Assembly (NCBI RefSeq): GCF_032595075.1
Contig: NZ_CP118735.1
Span: forward strand, 276,001 to 340,000
Reading direction: 5' to 3'
Source of the DNA: Streptococcus sp. 29887
GTDB lineage: Bacteria; Bacillota; Bacilli; Lactobacillales; Streptococcaceae
DNA length: 64,000 nucleotides
Part shown: positions 30,067 to 41,195 of the stretch, piece after piece
Position numbering within the stretch: the stretch's first letter is position 1
Layout of the letters: every line of letters begins with the position of its first letter
Notes under the pieces: generated by a model
Databases searched by the model: none
Seen by the model: only the letters and a program-made list of their open reading frames with translations
Told to the model about the DNA's origin: nothing
Made by a program: the position numbers and the translations under genes

Positions 30067-30834
30067 ATGAATAAACGAGAACGACTCGAAGAAATTACAC
30101 GATTGGTAAACAAAAAAGGCACAGTTCGAATTTCTGAGATTGTTGAATTGCTAAATGTTACTGATATGACTGTTCGACGTGATTTTATTGAATTGGAAGA
30201 GCAAGGTGTCTTAACAAAAATTCACGGCGGTGCTAGAAGTAATAAGGCTTTTCAATATCGGGAATATTCCCATTCTGAGAAACACATTCAGAATAAGGAA
30301 GCCAAGCAAGAGATAGCGGAAAGGGCTGCACAACTGATAGAAGATGGAGACACGGTATTTTTAGGTCCAGGAACAACAGTGGCCTTTCTGGCTGAGGCCA
30401 TTAAAAATCCTCGCCTAACAGTCATCACAAACTGTATGCCTGTTTTTACCATCCTATCTCAAAAGAAGACTGAGGAGTTTCAAGTCTTTCTTCTGGGGGG
30501 AGAATATCGCCAAGTGACAGAATCCTTTGTAGGAGAAATTACCAATACAAGTTTAGAAAAAATGCGATTCAGCAAGATTTTCTTTTCAGGTAACGGACTT
30601 AAGGGAACTGATGTCATGACCTCTACCCTAGCTGAAGCCTATACGCAAAATATTGCCATTAAGCATTCTTTAGAAAAATATCTACTGCTGGATGCCTCAA
30701 AAATTGGAAAAGATGATTTTACTTCTTTTTGTGATTTGAATGATGTAACTGCTCTAGTGACAGATATGAATGCAAAGGATGAAAATTACCAATTATTAAG
30801 TAAGTACATCGAAATTATCACTACAAAATCATAA
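30067..30834 (+). CDS. lacR: Lactose operon repressor LacR (DeoR family)
   Basis: A 255-aa DeoR-type repressor. The N-terminal HTH is [37 protein letters not shown], the family signature, and the C-terminal sugar-phosphate sensor domain includes the [18 protein letters not shown] loop. In lactic streptococci and staphylococci LacR is released from DNA by tagatose-6-phosphate. It is immediately upstream of, and in the same direction as, lacABCD, with a separate lac promoter between. Confidence 0.92.
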   Translation: MNKRERLEEITRLVNKKGTVRISEIVELLNVTDMTVRRDFIELEEQGVLTKIHGGARSNKAFQYREYSHSEKHIQNKEAKQEIAERAAQLIEDGDTVFLGPGTTVAFLAEAIKNPRLTVITNCMPVFTILSQKKTEEFQVFLLGGEYRQVTESFVGEITNTSLEKMRFSKIFFSGNGLKGTDVMTSTLAEAYTQNIAIKHSLEKYLLLDASKIGKDDFTSFCDLNDVTALVTDMNAKDENYQLLSKYIEIITTKS

Positions 30835-30911
30835 AGTTATCAAAACCAACAGCAAAATGTTGGTTTTTTGTTTGTATACGAAAAAAATAAACAAAAATAA
30901 AACAAAATATG

Positions 30912-30940
30912 TTGACTTTGTGTTTATTTGGTTGTATAAT
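30912..30940 (+). promoter_or_regulatory. lacABCD promoter
   Basis: TTGACT (30912-30917), a 17-bp spacer, TATAAT (30935-30940). Repeated AAACAAAA and TGTTTATTT tracts around it are plausible LacR operator sequence, but I cannot define the operator precisely. Confidence 0.8.
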
Positions 30941-30948
30941 TTAAACAT

Positions 30949-30968
30949 AAAAAGCGAAAACGCTTTTT
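30949..30968 (+). promoter_or_regulatory. Palindrome with cre site downstream of the lac promoter
   Basis: AAAAAGCG (30949-30956) and CGCTTTTT (30961-30968) are perfect inverted arms around AAAA. CGAAAACGCTTTTT (30955-30968) matches 12 of 14 cre positions. It sits just after the start of transcription, fitting CcpA roadblock repression. Confidence 0.6.
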
Positions 30969-31039
30969 CTAAGTTTTGCAAAACAAAGATTTTCTGCCAA
31001 ATATGGCTACAACTTTCTATTTTTGTTAGGAGATAGGTT

Positions 31040-31462
31040 ATGACAATCATTATCGGTGCTGATCCAGCGGGCTCAAAACTAAAAGACGTTATTAAAGATT
31101 ATTTGCTAGAAAAATCATATGACTTTAAAGATGTCAGTGATGGAAGTGATTTTGTTGACACAACTTTAGCAGTAGTTGCAGCAGTCAATCAAGAGGAAGG
31201 AAATCTTGGTATTGTGATTGATGCTTATGGTGTTGGTCCATTTATGACCGCAACTAAAGTCAAAGGCATGATTGCTGCAGAAGTTTCAGATGAACGTTCT
31301 GCCTATATGACAAGAGGACACAACAATTCGCGTATTATTACAATCGGTAGTGAGATTGTAGGAGAAGGAATTGCTAAAAATATCGTTAAAGGATTTGTTG
31401 AAGGTGAGTATGATGGCGGCCGTCACCAAATTCGTGTTGATATGCTAAATAAAATGTGCTAA
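31040..31462 (+). CDS. lacA: Galactose-6-phosphate isomerase subunit LacA
   Basis: A 140-aa RpiB/LacAB-fold subunit. With LacB it isomerises galactose-6-phosphate to tagatose-6-phosphate, the first step of the tagatose pathway in the cytoplasm. It begins [21 protein letters not shown] and has the [13 protein letters not shown] loop, which replaces the CGTGIG catalytic loop found in RpiB and LacB, as is normal in LacA. AGGAGATAGGTT precedes the ATG. First gene of lacABCD. Confidence 0.93.
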   Translation: MTIIIGADPAGSKLKDVIKDYLLEKSYDFKDVSDGSDFVDTTLAVVAAVNQEEGNLGIVIDAYGVGPFMTATKVKGMIAAEVSDERSAYMTRGHNNSRIITIGSEIVGEGIAKNIVKGFVEGEYDGGRHQIRVDMLNKMC

Positions 31463-31485
31463 TTGTTGTAAATAAAGGAGAATAA

Positions 31486-32004
<519 letters not shown>

Positions 32005-32013
32005 GAGGCTCAC

Positions 32014-32946
32014 ATGATTTTGACGATCACTTTAAATCCGTCGGTTGATATTTCCTATCAATTGGATGCCTTTCATTTGGATACGGTCAATCGAGTAGAA
32101 AAAGTTCAAAAAACAGCTGGTGGTAAGGGACTCAATGTGACACGGGTTTTGAAACAAATCGGTGAAGATGTTGTGGCTACTGGTTTCATTGGTGGTGAGA
32201 TTGGAAGTTATGTAAAGAAACAACTCACTCGAAAGGATATTAAAAGCTCATTTGTAGAAATCGGGAATGAAACACGTAATTGTATTGCAGTCCTTCATGA
32301 TGGCAAACAGACGGAGATTTTAGAACAAGGGCCAACTATTCAAGAACATGAAGCCTTGAATTTTATCGAACATCTAGAAATTATCCTGAACAATGTAGAT
32401 GTAGTTGTCATTTCAGGAAGTTTGCCTAAGGGACTTGCTAGTAGCTACTATGTTAAAATAATTGAACTTTGTAAAAAACGCGGTGTGGCTGTTGTTCTGG
32501 ATTGTTCTGGTGAGGCGCTGAAAAACGTTTTAGAGAGCCAGCAGAAGCCGACAGTTATTAAGCCGAATACAGAAGAGTTATCACAACTGATTGGTAAAGA
32601 AGTTACTGATGATATTCAAGAGTTGAAATCAGTTTTGTCTGGTCAACTTTTCCAAGGAATTGATTGGATAGTCGTCTCATTAGGGGCACAGGGGGCTTTT
32701 GCCAAGCACAATGACAAGTTCTATCGTGTCAGAATTCCAAAAATCAAAGTCGTCAATCCAGTAGGGTCAGGAGATTCAACTGTTGCAGGTATTGCAGCAG
32801 GTTTGGTACATGCTTTACCTGATGCAGAATTATTAAAAAATGCTAATGTTTTAGGCATGTTAAATGCCCAGGAAGAACAGACGGGTTACGTCAATTTAGA
32901 AAATGCAGAATCGTTGTATTCTCAAATCGAAGTCGAAGAGGTATAA
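32014..32946 (+). CDS. lacC: Tagatose-6-phosphate kinase
   Basis: A 310-aa PfkB-family kinase that phosphorylates tagatose-6-phosphate to tagatose-1,6-bisphosphate. It starts [16 protein letters not shown], has the sugar-binding [15 protein letters not shown] motif and the ATP/catalytic site [16 protein letters not shown] with the catalytic Asp. TAGGAGG lies upstream of the ATG. The order lacB-lacC-lacD and the tight spacing support a single transcript. Confidence 0.94.
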   Translation: MILTITLNPSVDISYQLDAFHLDTVNRVEKVQKTAGGKGLNVTRVLKQIGEDVVATGFIGGEIGSYVKKQLTRKDIKSSFVEIGNETRNCIAVLHDGKQTEILEQGPTIQEHEALNFIEHLEIILNNVDVVVISGSLPKGLASSYYVKIIELCKKRGVAVVLDCSGEALKNVLESQQKPTVIKPNTEELSQLIGKEVTDDIQELKSVLSGQLFQGIDWIVVSLGAQGAFAKHNDKFYRVRIPKIKVVNPVGSGDSTVAGIAAGLVHALPDAELLKNANVLGMLNAQEEQTGYVNLENAESLYSQIEVEEV

Positions 32947-32947
32947 T

Positions 32948-33925
32948 ATGGTAGTAACAGCAGATAAAAGAAAATACATGGAAAAAGTAAGCAATAAAGC
33001 AGGTATTATTTCAGCTTTAGCTTTTGACCAACGTGGAGCCCTGAAAAAAATGATGGCAAAACATCAGGCAGAAGAACCTACTGTGGAGCAGATGGAAGAA
33101 CTAAAGAAACTAGTTTCAGAGGAATTAACACAGTTTTCTTCCTCAATTCTGTTAGATCCTGAATTTGGTTTGCCAGCATCACGCGCCCGTGACGAACAGT
33201 GCGGTTTGCTTTTGGCTTATGAAAAAACTGGCTATGATACCAGCTCAACTAGTCGCTTACCAGATTGCCTAGTAGAGTGGTCTGTAAAACGACTAAAAGA
33301 AGAAGGGGCAGATGCCATTAAGTTTCTACTCTACTATGACGTTGATGGTGATCCATACGTCAATCTTCAAAAACATGCCTATATTGAACGCTTGGGTTCA
33401 GAATGTCAGGCAGAAGGTTTACCATTCTTCTTGGAAATTTTGAGCTATGATGAAACGATTGAAGACAATGCCAGTGTGGAATTTGCAAAAGTCAAACCTC
33501 GAAAAGTAAATGAGGCTATGAAAGTCTTTTCGGATGAACGATTTGGAGTGGATGTTCTCAAGGTAGAAGTACCTGTGAACATGAATTTTGTAGAAGGCTT
33601 TGGAACAGGGGAAGTCGTCTATACAAAAGAAGAAGCAGCTGAATATTTCCGTCAACAAGAAGCATCAACTCATTTGCCATACATCTATCTAAGTGCAGGT
33701 GTTTCTGCTAAGCTTTTCCAAGATACACTAGTGTTTGCACATGAAGCAGGTGCAAAATTTAACGGTGTTCTCTGCGGTCGTGCGACGTGGGCGGGTGTTG
33801 TGCCAGTCTATATTGAACAGGGTGAAGAAGCTGCGCGAGAATGGTTACGTACTGTTGGTCGTGAAAATATCGAGGGACTTGATGCAGTCTTGTCTCAAAC
33901 AGCAACTTCTTGGCTAGAAAAATAA
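32948..33925 (+). CDS. lacD: Tagatose-1,6-bisphosphate aldolase
   Basis: A 325-aa class I aldolase that splits tagatose-1,6-bisphosphate to glyceraldehyde-3-phosphate and dihydroxyacetone phosphate. Recognisable blocks are [31 protein letters not shown] and [17 protein letters not shown], the latter with the Schiff-base Lys region. The ATG at 32948 is two bases after the lacC stop and is preceded by a weak GAGGT. An ATG further upstream lies inside lacC and is unlikely. Confidence 0.94.
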   Translation: MVVTADKRKYMEKVSNKAGIISALAFDQRGALKKMMAKHQAEEPTVEQMEELKKLVSEELTQFSSSILLDPEFGLPASRARDEQCGLLLAYEKTGYDTSSTSRLPDCLVEWSVKRLKEEGADAIKFLLYYDVDGDPYVNLQKHAYIERLGSECQAEGLPFFLEILSYDETIEDNASVEFAKVKPRKVNEAMKVFSDERFGVDVLKVEVPVNMNFVEGFGTGEVVYTKEEAAEYFRQQEASTHLPYIYLSAGVSAKLFQDTLVFAHEAGAKFNGVLCGRATWAGVVPVYIEQGEEAAREWLRTVGRENIEGLDAVLSQTATSWLEK

Positions 33926-33958
33926 TTGAAAAAATAACCATTTTCTTAAAAGAAAGGG

Positions 33959-33986
33959 TTTACATTTTCTGAGAATATGCTATAAT
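33959..33986 (+). promoter_or_regulatory. Promoter of lacTFEG
   Basis: TTTACA (33959-33964), a 16-bp spacer and TATAAT (33981-33986), followed by the antiterminator site. This gives lacT-lacFEG its own promoter besides read-through from lacD. Confidence 0.75.
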
Positions 33987-34009
33987 AATCTCATCAGCAA
34001 GAATAGAGT

Positions 34010-34038
34010 GGATTGTAACTAATTCGATTAGGCAAGAC
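34010..34038 (+). promoter_or_regulatory. Ribonucleic antiterminator (RAT) for LacT
   Basis: The sequence begins GGATTGTAACTAATTCG and continues to GGCAAGAC, the typical BglG/LacT RAT. Its 3' end overlaps the left arm of the terminator at 34035, so bound LacT would block termination. Confidence 0.85.
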
Positions 34039-34090
34039 TACAAATGGATTTGAGAGTAGGATATTCTCGGTTTGTTTGTAGTCTTTTTTT
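34035..34090 (+). terminator. Regulated terminator before lacT
   Basis: AGACTACAAA (34035-34044) pairs with TTTGTAGTCT (34075-34084), followed by a run of T. It is mutually exclusive with the RAT hairpin. Confidence 0.88.
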
Positions 34091-34113
34091 GCTTAAAAAT
34101 ATAGGAGGGATAT

Positions 34114-34947
34114 ATGTTTAGGATTATACAGTCACTAAATAATAACGCTGCCCTGGTGAAAAATGAACATGGGGAACAGGCAGTCGTGATGGGATTAGGT
34201 ATAACCTTTCAAAAGAAGAAAGGGGATTTAATTGTTAAGGACAAGATAGAAAATATCTTTTCGCTAAAAAATGATGAAGCCAAAGAAAATTTTCTAACCT
34301 TATTAAAAGATATTCCCTTAGATTTTATTTCGGCAACCTACACGGTTATTAATCATCTGGTAGAAACTTATCATTACCCTGTACAAGAATATCTATATGT
34401 GACACTGACAGATCATATCTATTGTGCATATCAGGCGGTTTTAAAGAATAGTTATCAAGAAAGTAAGCTACCCAATATTTCAGCCGAATATCCATTGGAA
34501 TATAAAATGGCGCGTGAAGCCTTAGCTATGTTTCGTGAAAAGTTGCTAAAAGATTTTCCAAATGATGAGATTGGTAGAATTGCACTTCACTTAATCAATG
34601 CAAAAGGTGAAACAATTCATCCCACTAGTGAAGAACATGACATCAGTAAGAAAATTATTGCTGAGGTTGAACAAATTTTGATAGAGAATGGGATTAAACG
34701 CTCAAAAGAAAATAGTAATTTTTATGATCGCTTTATGATTCATTTGTCCTATTTTCTGAATTACTTAGATAGATCCCATCAGTCAAATGAATCGATTGCT
34801 AGTCTGGAACAGTACATCAAGCTCCAGAATCCAAGAGCCCATCAGGTTGGAAGTCAGATTTTTGAGATGATTACATCATTGGTTGATGAGCCGGTAAATG
34901 ATAGTGAAAGGTTCTATATTGTATTACATATTCAACGGCTATTGTAA
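34114..34947 (+). CDS. lacT: Transcription antiterminator LacT (BglG family)
   Basis: A 277-aa RNA-binding antiterminator. The N-terminal CAT domain (FRIIQSLNNNAALVKNEHGEQAVVMGLGITFQ) binds the RAT; two PTS regulation domains follow, with conserved His in VINHLVETYHY, LTDHIYCA, IALHLINA and MIHLSYFLNY. The lactose PTS is expected to phosphorylate the PRDs and so tie expression to sugar. AGGAGG precedes the ATG. It lies just upstream of lacF and lacE. Confidence 0.93.
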   Translation: MFRIIQSLNNNAALVKNEHGEQAVVMGLGITFQKKKGDLIVKDKIENIFSLKNDEAKENFLTLLKDIPLDFISATYTVINHLVETYHYPVQEYLYVTLTDHIYCAYQAVLKNSYQESKLPNISAEYPLEYKMAREALAMFREKLLKDFPNDEIGRIALHLINAKGETIHPTSEEHDISKKIIAEVEQILIENGIKRSKENSNFYDRFMIHLSYFLNYLDRSHQSNESIASLEQYIKLQNPRAHQVGSQIFEMITSLVDEPVNDSERFYIVLHIQRLL

Positions 34948-34978
34948 ATCAATTCAATTTTAAAAGGAGGTTCATATT

Positions 34979-35296
34979 ATGAACAGAGAAGAAATTACGT
35001 TATTAGGTTTTGAGATTGTTGCATTCGCTGGTGATGCTCGTTCTCGTTTGATGGAGGCACTGGCTGCTGCTCAAAAAGGCGATTACGCAAAAGCAGAAGA
35101 ACTAGTTGAAGCGGCCAATGCTTGTATTGTTGAAGCCCACCATGCTCAGACAAGTTTGTTGCAGAAAGAAGCGGCTGGTGAGGATTTAGCCTTTAGTGTG
35201 ACGCTCATGCATGGTCAAGACCATCTCATGACGACATTATTATTGAAAGATATGATGAGTCATATGATTGAACTGTACAAACGAGGTGATAAATAA
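34979..35296 (+). CDS. lacF: Lactose PTS component IIA
   Basis: A 105-aa all-helical IIA-Lac protein that passes phosphate from HPr to LacE. It shows [28 protein letters not shown], the [19 protein letters not shown] helix, and [11 protein letters not shown] with the phosphorylated His. AAAAGGAGG is upstream. Its stop codon shares one base with the lacE ATG, so translation is coupled. Confidence 0.95.
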   Translation: MNREEITLLGFEIVAFAGDARSRLMEALAAAQKGDYAKAEELVEAANACIVEAHHAQTSLLQKEAAGEDLAFSVTLMHGQDHLMTTLLLKDMMSHMIELYKRGDK

Positions 35297-36975
35297 TGAA
35301 TAAATTGATTGAATTCATTGAGAAAGGGAAGCCTTTCTTTGAAAAGATTTCGAGAAACCCTTATTTAAGGGCTATCCGTGATGGTTTTATCGCTGCCATG
35401 CCGGTTATCTTGTTCTCAAGTATCTTCCTATTGGTGGCTTTTGTTCCTAATATCTTTGGTTTTACTTGGTCTGATGAAGCAGTTGCGGCTATCATGAAAC
35501 CTTACGGTTATACAATGGGTATTGTAGCTGTCTTAGTTGCAGGAACGACCGCAAAATCTTTGACAGATGCGTTTAACCGTCAATTGCCAAAAACCAATCA
35601 GATTAACTTCATTTCAACCATGATTGCCTCAATTTCAGGTTTCTTATTACTGGCTTCTGATGGTATTGAAGGTGGATTTGCCAATGGTTACATGGGAACA
35701 AAGGGACTTTTGACAGCCTTTCTAGCAGCCTTCATTACGGTTAATATCTATAAGGTCTGTGTGAAAAACAATGTCACCATTCGTATGCCAGACGAGGTTC
35801 CACCGAACGTATCCCAGGCATTTAAAGATGTGATTCCATATGCATTGTCTATCTTTGTCTTGTATGGAATTGATCTTCTGACACGTCAATTCCTTGGAAC
35901 AAACGTTGCTGAGGCGATTCTGAAATTATTTGAGCCTCTATTTACAGCCGCAGATGGTTATGTTGGTATTACCATTATCTTTGGTGCCTATGCTTTGTTC
36001 TGGTTTGTAGGGATTCATGGTCCATCTATTGTGGAACCAGCAATTGCAGCCATTACTTATGCCAATATTGAAACCAACTTCCAGCTTCTACAGGCGGGTC
36101 AACATGCGGACAAAATCCTGACTTCAGGTACTCAAATGTTTATCGTGACAATGGGTGGTACAGGTGCTACCTTGGTTGTGCCATTCATGTTTATGTGGTT
36201 GACTAAGTCTAAACGAAATAAAGCAATTGGACGTGCTTCAGTTGTTCCAACTTTCTTTGGTGTAAACGAACCGATCTTGTTCGGTGCACCACTTGTACTC
36301 AACCCAGTATTCTTTGTTCCATTCATCTTAGCTCCAATTGCTAACGTATGGATTTTCAAATTCTTTGTTGATACGCTTAAAATGAACAGTTTCAGCGTTA
36401 ACTTGCCATGGACAACTCCAGGACCATTGGGGATTGTAATGGGAACAAACTTTGCTCCACTTGCCTTTGCACTAGCTATCTTATTGGTAGTTGTCGATGT
36501 ACTTATCTATTATCCATTCTTGAAAGTTTACGATGAGCAAATTCTTGCTGAAGAACAATCAGGGAAAGTTGAAAATAGCTTGAAAGAGAAAGTGGCGGCT
36601 AACTTTAATACCGCCAAAGCGGATGCTATTCTTGAAAAGGCTGCGGTCGATACCGAAATTTCTGAACAAACCAACGTTCTGGTACTTTGTGCAGGGGGTG
36701 GTACAAGCGGATTGCTTGCCAATGCTCTAACTAAAGCTGCAAAAGAATATGGTGTTCCAGTTACAGCTACAGCAGGAAGCTATGGGGCGCACCGTGAGAT
36801 TTTGCCAGAGTATCAATTAGTCATCCTTGCACCTCAAGTAGCATCAAACTACGATGACATTAAACAAGAAACCGATGCATTGGGTATTAAACTTGCCAAA
36901 ACTGAAGGGGCTCAATACATTAAACTCACACGTGATGGTCAAGGTGCTCTTGACTTTGTCAAACAACAGTTTTAG
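35296..36975 (+). CDS. lacE: Lactose PTS components IICB
   Basis: A 559-aa membrane permease that imports and phosphorylates lactose. The IIC part (residues 1 to about 410) has many transmembrane segments and the [18 protein letters not shown] motif. The IIB part (about 455-559) starts [23 protein letters not shown] with the phosphorylated Cys. The product, lactose-6-phosphate, is split by LacG. Confidence 0.95.
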   Translation: MNKLIEFIEKGKPFFEKISRNPYLRAIRDGFIAAMPVILFSSIFLLVAFVPNIFGFTWSDEAVAAIMKPYGYTMGIVAVLVAGTTAKSLTDAFNRQLPKTNQINFISTMIASISGFLLLASDGIEGGFANGYMGTKGLLTAFLAAFITVNIYKVCVKNNVTIRMPDEVPPNVSQAFKDVIPYALSIFVLYGIDLLTRQFLGTNVAEAILKLFEPLFTAADGYVGITIIFGAYALFWFVGIHGPSIVEPAIAAITYANIETNFQLLQAGQHADKILTSGTQMFIVTMGGTGATLVVPFMFMWLTKSKRNKAIGRASVVPTFFGVNEPILFGAPLVLNPVFFVPFILAPIANVWIFKFFVDTLKMNSFSVNLPWTTPGPLGIVMGTNFAPLAFALAILLVVVDVLIYYPFLKVYDEQILAEEQSGKVENSLKEKVAANFNTAKADAILEKAAVDTEISEQTNVLVLCAGGGTSGLLANALTKAAKEYGVPVTATAGSYGAHREILPEYQLVILAPQVASNYDDIKQETDALGIKLAKTEGAQYIKLTRDGQGALDFVKQQF

Positions 36976-37137
36976 AACCTGTATTCGCAGTTCAGCACTT
37001 CCATCTAAGGCTAGTTTTTCAGCTACTCATCGTTAGTTTTTTTCAAAATACAGTCAGTATTCCCTCAAAAAACTGCCTTGATTAGCGAAAAACTATCTCT
37101 TATATACAAGCACTTCACTTGTGAATACAGATTCTGA

Positions 37138-38616
<1,479 letters not shown>

Positions 38617-38624
38617 AACTAATA

Positions 38625-38660
38625 CAAGGATGCCTAGCTCAAGTTAGCATCCTTGTTTTC
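38625..38660 (+). terminator. Terminator after lacG
   Basis: CAAGGATGC (38625-38633) pairs with GCATCCTTG (38647-38655), followed by TTTTC. Confidence 0.85.
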
Positions 38661-38680
38661 ATATAAGGGAGGTAGTTTTT

Positions 38681-39574
38681 ATGTTCGAATTAAAAAATGA
38701 GAACTTAACAGCACAATTTTCTGAATTAGGTGGGCAAATTATTTCCATTAAAGACAAGGAGGGTATCGAGTATCTTTGGCAAGGAGATCCGACCTATTGG
38801 AGCGGTCAAGCACCAGTTCTATTTCCGATTTGTGGAAGTTTACGAAATGATTGGGCTATCTATGAACCTGCAGAAAGACCGACATTTACAGGCACAATTC
38901 CAAGGCATGGACTTGTGAGAAAAATGATGTTCAAAAATGTAAATAGTACAGAGAACTCTTTGGAATTTTCTATTTCATCAAACGAAGAAACCGTGAAAAA
39001 TTACCCTTTTGAATTTGAACTTTCCATTAACTACTCACTACTTGGCAATACAATTCGAACTGAATATCGGGTGAAAAACCTTGAGGAACATAGAAAGCTA
39101 CCTTACTTTATTGGAGGTCACCCAGGTTTTAATTGTCCCTTGTTGGATGGTGAGAGTTATGAAGACTATTATTTAGAATTTGAAAAAGTAGAATCTTGTA
39201 CAGTACCTAGAAGTTTTCCAGAAACTGGCTTACTTGATCTGCGAGACCGCCGGCCATTCTTGGAAAATCAAAAGACCTTGGACTTGTCCTATAAACTGTT
39301 TGAGCATGATGCCATAACATTGGATCAATTAGCATCACGAAAGGTAACTTTGAAATCCAAAAATCATCAGAAGAAACTTTCGATTGCATTTGATGATTTT
39401 CCATATTTAGTGATTTGGTCAACTACAAATCAGAGTCCCTTTATCGCATTAGAACCATGGAGCGGACTCTCTACTTCATTGGAAGAATCTGACATATTCA
39501 ATGCCAAACGAAATATTAGTTACGTCGCTCCAAAAGAGGTTGATACAAAATATTTTGATATTATTATTGAGTAA
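38681..39574 (+). CDS. lacX: Aldose 1-epimerase-like protein LacX
   Basis: A 297-aa beta-sandwich protein of the galactose mutarotase/LacX group, found at the 3' end of lactic-acid-bacterial lac operons. The blocks ARYLWQGDPTYWSGQAPVLFPICG (here starting EYLW), TIPRHGLVR with a conserved His, and FIGGHPGFNCP are recognised. GGGAGG is upstream of the ATG. It is presumed to interconvert anomers of galactose or its phosphate; it may also be under the lacG transcript by read-through. Confidence 0.85.
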   Translation: MFELKNENLTAQFSELGGQIISIKDKEGIEYLWQGDPTYWSGQAPVLFPICGSLRNDWAIYEPAERPTFTGTIPRHGLVRKMMFKNVNSTENSLEFSISSNEETVKNYPFEFELSINYSLLGNTIRTEYRVKNLEEHRKLPYFIGGHPGFNCPLLDGESYEDYYLEFEKVESCTVPRSFPETGLLDLRDRRPFLENQKTLDLSYKLFEHDAITLDQLASRKVTLKSKNHQKKLSIAFDDFPYLVIWSTTNQSPFIALEPWSGLSTSLEESDIFNAKRNISYVAPKEVDTKYFDIIIE

Positions 39575-39910
39575 ATACCATAGTTAAGTAATTTAAATAT
39601 TCTACGGAAATCACTCAAAAACTCCACTGGCTGAATATAAGTTAGTGGGGTTTATTGCTTAATTTAATATTATGAAAAATTAAATTAAGTGTTGAAGGGG
39701 TTCAGCTATATTTTGAGAAATCTTTATCAATGAATTAATTACAAGATGATAAAGCGATACAAAAATCGTAGTAGATGTATTCCTATGGGGTATGATATAC
39801 TTAGTGAGAGAGGACATTACATATGCTTGTAATCTCGAAAATATTTTTGAAGCAGAATGAATTATCAATTTGAGTAAAAGTAAGAAGATTTATTAAATAG
39901 GTGTTAGCTT
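39575..39910. other. Intergenic region after lacX
   Basis: 336 bases. It begins with the lacX terminator; the rest is AT-rich and contains only a TATACT-type -10 candidate near 39797 for the HEPN gene. No gene is seen. Confidence 0.5.
39619..39655 (+). terminator. Terminator after lacX
   Basis: AAACTCCACT (39619-39628) pairs with AGTGGGGTTT (39644-39653) with one G-U pair, and the right arm ends in TTT. Confidence 0.75.
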
Positions 39911-40531
39911 ATGAATGATTGTGATTTAAAAGATTTTGTAGGAAAGAATTTCGCTGATGAATTACCAGATGATGACTCTAAAATAATGATTCATTTTCAT
40001 ACTATGATCCTTGAACTTAGATCAATAATTGCTGCACTTGAAATAGTAAAAATTGTAAACGATGAGTGGCATGATGGAGTAGTACAATCATCTATTAGAT
40101 ATGATATAGTACGAAATGTAACATATGAATCATTATTTTATAGAGTTGTCTTCGGTATAACTAAAATTTTTGATATCAGAGAAAAAAATGGTATTTTTAA
40201 GATTCTATCTAAGTTGAGACATAGTACCAAAGATAGATCTCTTTTATCAATTTTGAATACCATTCAAGAGGGTATTGATAAAGAACAAAAAAATATTGAT
40301 GAAATCAAATTGCTTCGCGACAAACTCTTGGCTCACTTAGATAAAGAGATGGTCTTTTCAACAGAAAGATTAGACATTGGTATTCTATACTATTATTTTG
40401 AGGCTATAGAAATTAAGTCCATATATACAGCTTGTATCGAGTTATATAATACTTTATATGGAGATAATCAGAAACAAGTCGAACTTCCTAAAAGAGAAAT
40501 AATTTTGAAAAGATTTTTTCTTGAAGAATAA
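39911..40531 (+). CDS. AbiU2-like HEPN protein
   Basis: A 206-aa, mostly helical protein. LLRDKLLAHLDKE gives a HEPN-type R-H pair (Arg136, His142, Rx5H), and the flanking layout resembles the HEPN_AbiU2 family of abortive-infection and toxin proteins. An RNase role is inferred from this motif. There is no clear ribosome site (only TAGGTGTTAGCTT). It is the last gene of element 2, 280 bp from the third attachment core, a usual place for defence cargo. Confidence 0.55.
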   Translation: MNDCDLKDFVGKNFADELPDDDSKIMIHFHTMILELRSIIAALEIVKIVNDEWHDGVVQSSIRYDIVRNVTYESLFYRVVFGITKIFDIREKNGIFKILSKLRHSTKDRSLLSILNTIQEGIDKEQKNIDEIKLLRDKLLAHLDKEMVFSTERLDIGILYYYFEAIEIKSIYTACIELYNTLYGDNQKQVELPKREIILKRFFLEE

Positions 40532-40807
40532 CTCGTATTGATTAGTTTTTTTGTCTTCTTATACCGATAAATTTATAAAATACTTGATCTATCATTTTGA
40601 ATTTGATTAATAAATTATCCATCTATAAGATAAAGTAGGTCAAATTAGTTTGACCTACTGATGACTAGTCTATTTTGTGGTGTTAATTGGTGTCAATTTT
40701 ATCCAAATTTATGGATTTTAGTCCATTTTTATGGAAGTTTCATTTTTGAAAATGTTGATATAAAGGGATTTGTAAGGGTTGAGGGTTCATAATTTTCAAT
40801 AGAGAAA
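40532..40807. other. Right-end non-coding region of element 2
   Basis: AT-rich, no gene. It contains a GTAGGTCAAA/TTTGACCTAC hairpin (40635-40659), TTATGGATTTTAGTCC-type short repeats and the one-mismatch arm-type repeat at 40750-40761. It resembles the right end of element 1 in layout. Confidence 0.45.
40750..40761 (-). repeat. 12-bp arm-type repeat, copy 4 (one mismatch)
   Basis: AAATGTTGATAT differs at one base from the inverted copy at 28026-28037 and holds a comparable position, 46 bp from the attachment core. Confidence 0.4.
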
Positions 40808-40822
40808 TTCTCAAAACGTTAA
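40808..40822 (+). other. Third attachment core, right end of element 2
   Basis: TTCTCAAAACGTTAA, identical to the last 15 bp of rpsI. Upstream bases are unrelated to rpsI; downstream is a terminator and an integrase remnant. Confidence 0.85.
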
Positions 40823-40846
40823 GAACCAGCTACATTACAGCATTTA

Positions 40847-40884
40847 CAACACTTCATGGTTCACACCATGGGGTGTTTTTTTAG
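40847..40884 (+). terminator. Terminator right of the third core, possibly the original rpsI terminator
   Basis: AACACTTCATGG pairs with CCATGGGGTGTT around TTCACA, followed by TTTTTT. Its position relative to the core mirrors that of the terminator after rpsI, so it may be the chromosomal or third-element rpsI terminator displaced by the insertions. Confidence 0.7.
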
Positions 40885-40921
40885 CAAAATTCACACCACT
40901 TTTCACACCAAATTCACACAA

Positions 40922-41087
40922 TTATTTTTTCAGATTTCGGTAGGTAATTTCTCCAACTGCCATTGGAACAACATTTGAGGTGTTGACATAAATCTGAGTT
41001 GTCAAGGTGTCACTGTGGGTTAGAGCCTCTGAAATAGCTTCTAAGCTCATACCTGCTTGTTTGGCTAAAGTTGCTCCAGTATGGTGT
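40922..41087 (-). pseudogene. C-terminal remnant of a third tyrosine integrase
   Basis: Read on the minus strand it gives HTGATLAKQAGMSLEAISEA, then the LTHSDTLTTQIYV block with the active Tyr, and ends PMAVGEITYRNLKK and TAA. This is nearly the same as the end of the element 1 integrase, but the last ten residues differ. Homology stops at about 41087, so the first 85 percent of the gene is deleted. It lies 100 bp past the third core, in the same orientation as the other two integrases, and marks a lost third element. Confidence 0.88.
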
Positions 41088-41195
41088 GACTTAAGTTATG
41101 GCCATATTTATCTTTCTCCATAAAATAGAAAGAATAAACATGATTTACAATGTTTGTCTTCAATTTGAAACCGCCAGTTGCCCGACGGTTTTCTG

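Noticed and set aside
32903..32947. Longer N-terminus for LacD starting inside lacC
   Set aside because: The ATG at 32948 gives the standard LacD length and start; the upstream part is within the lacC frame.
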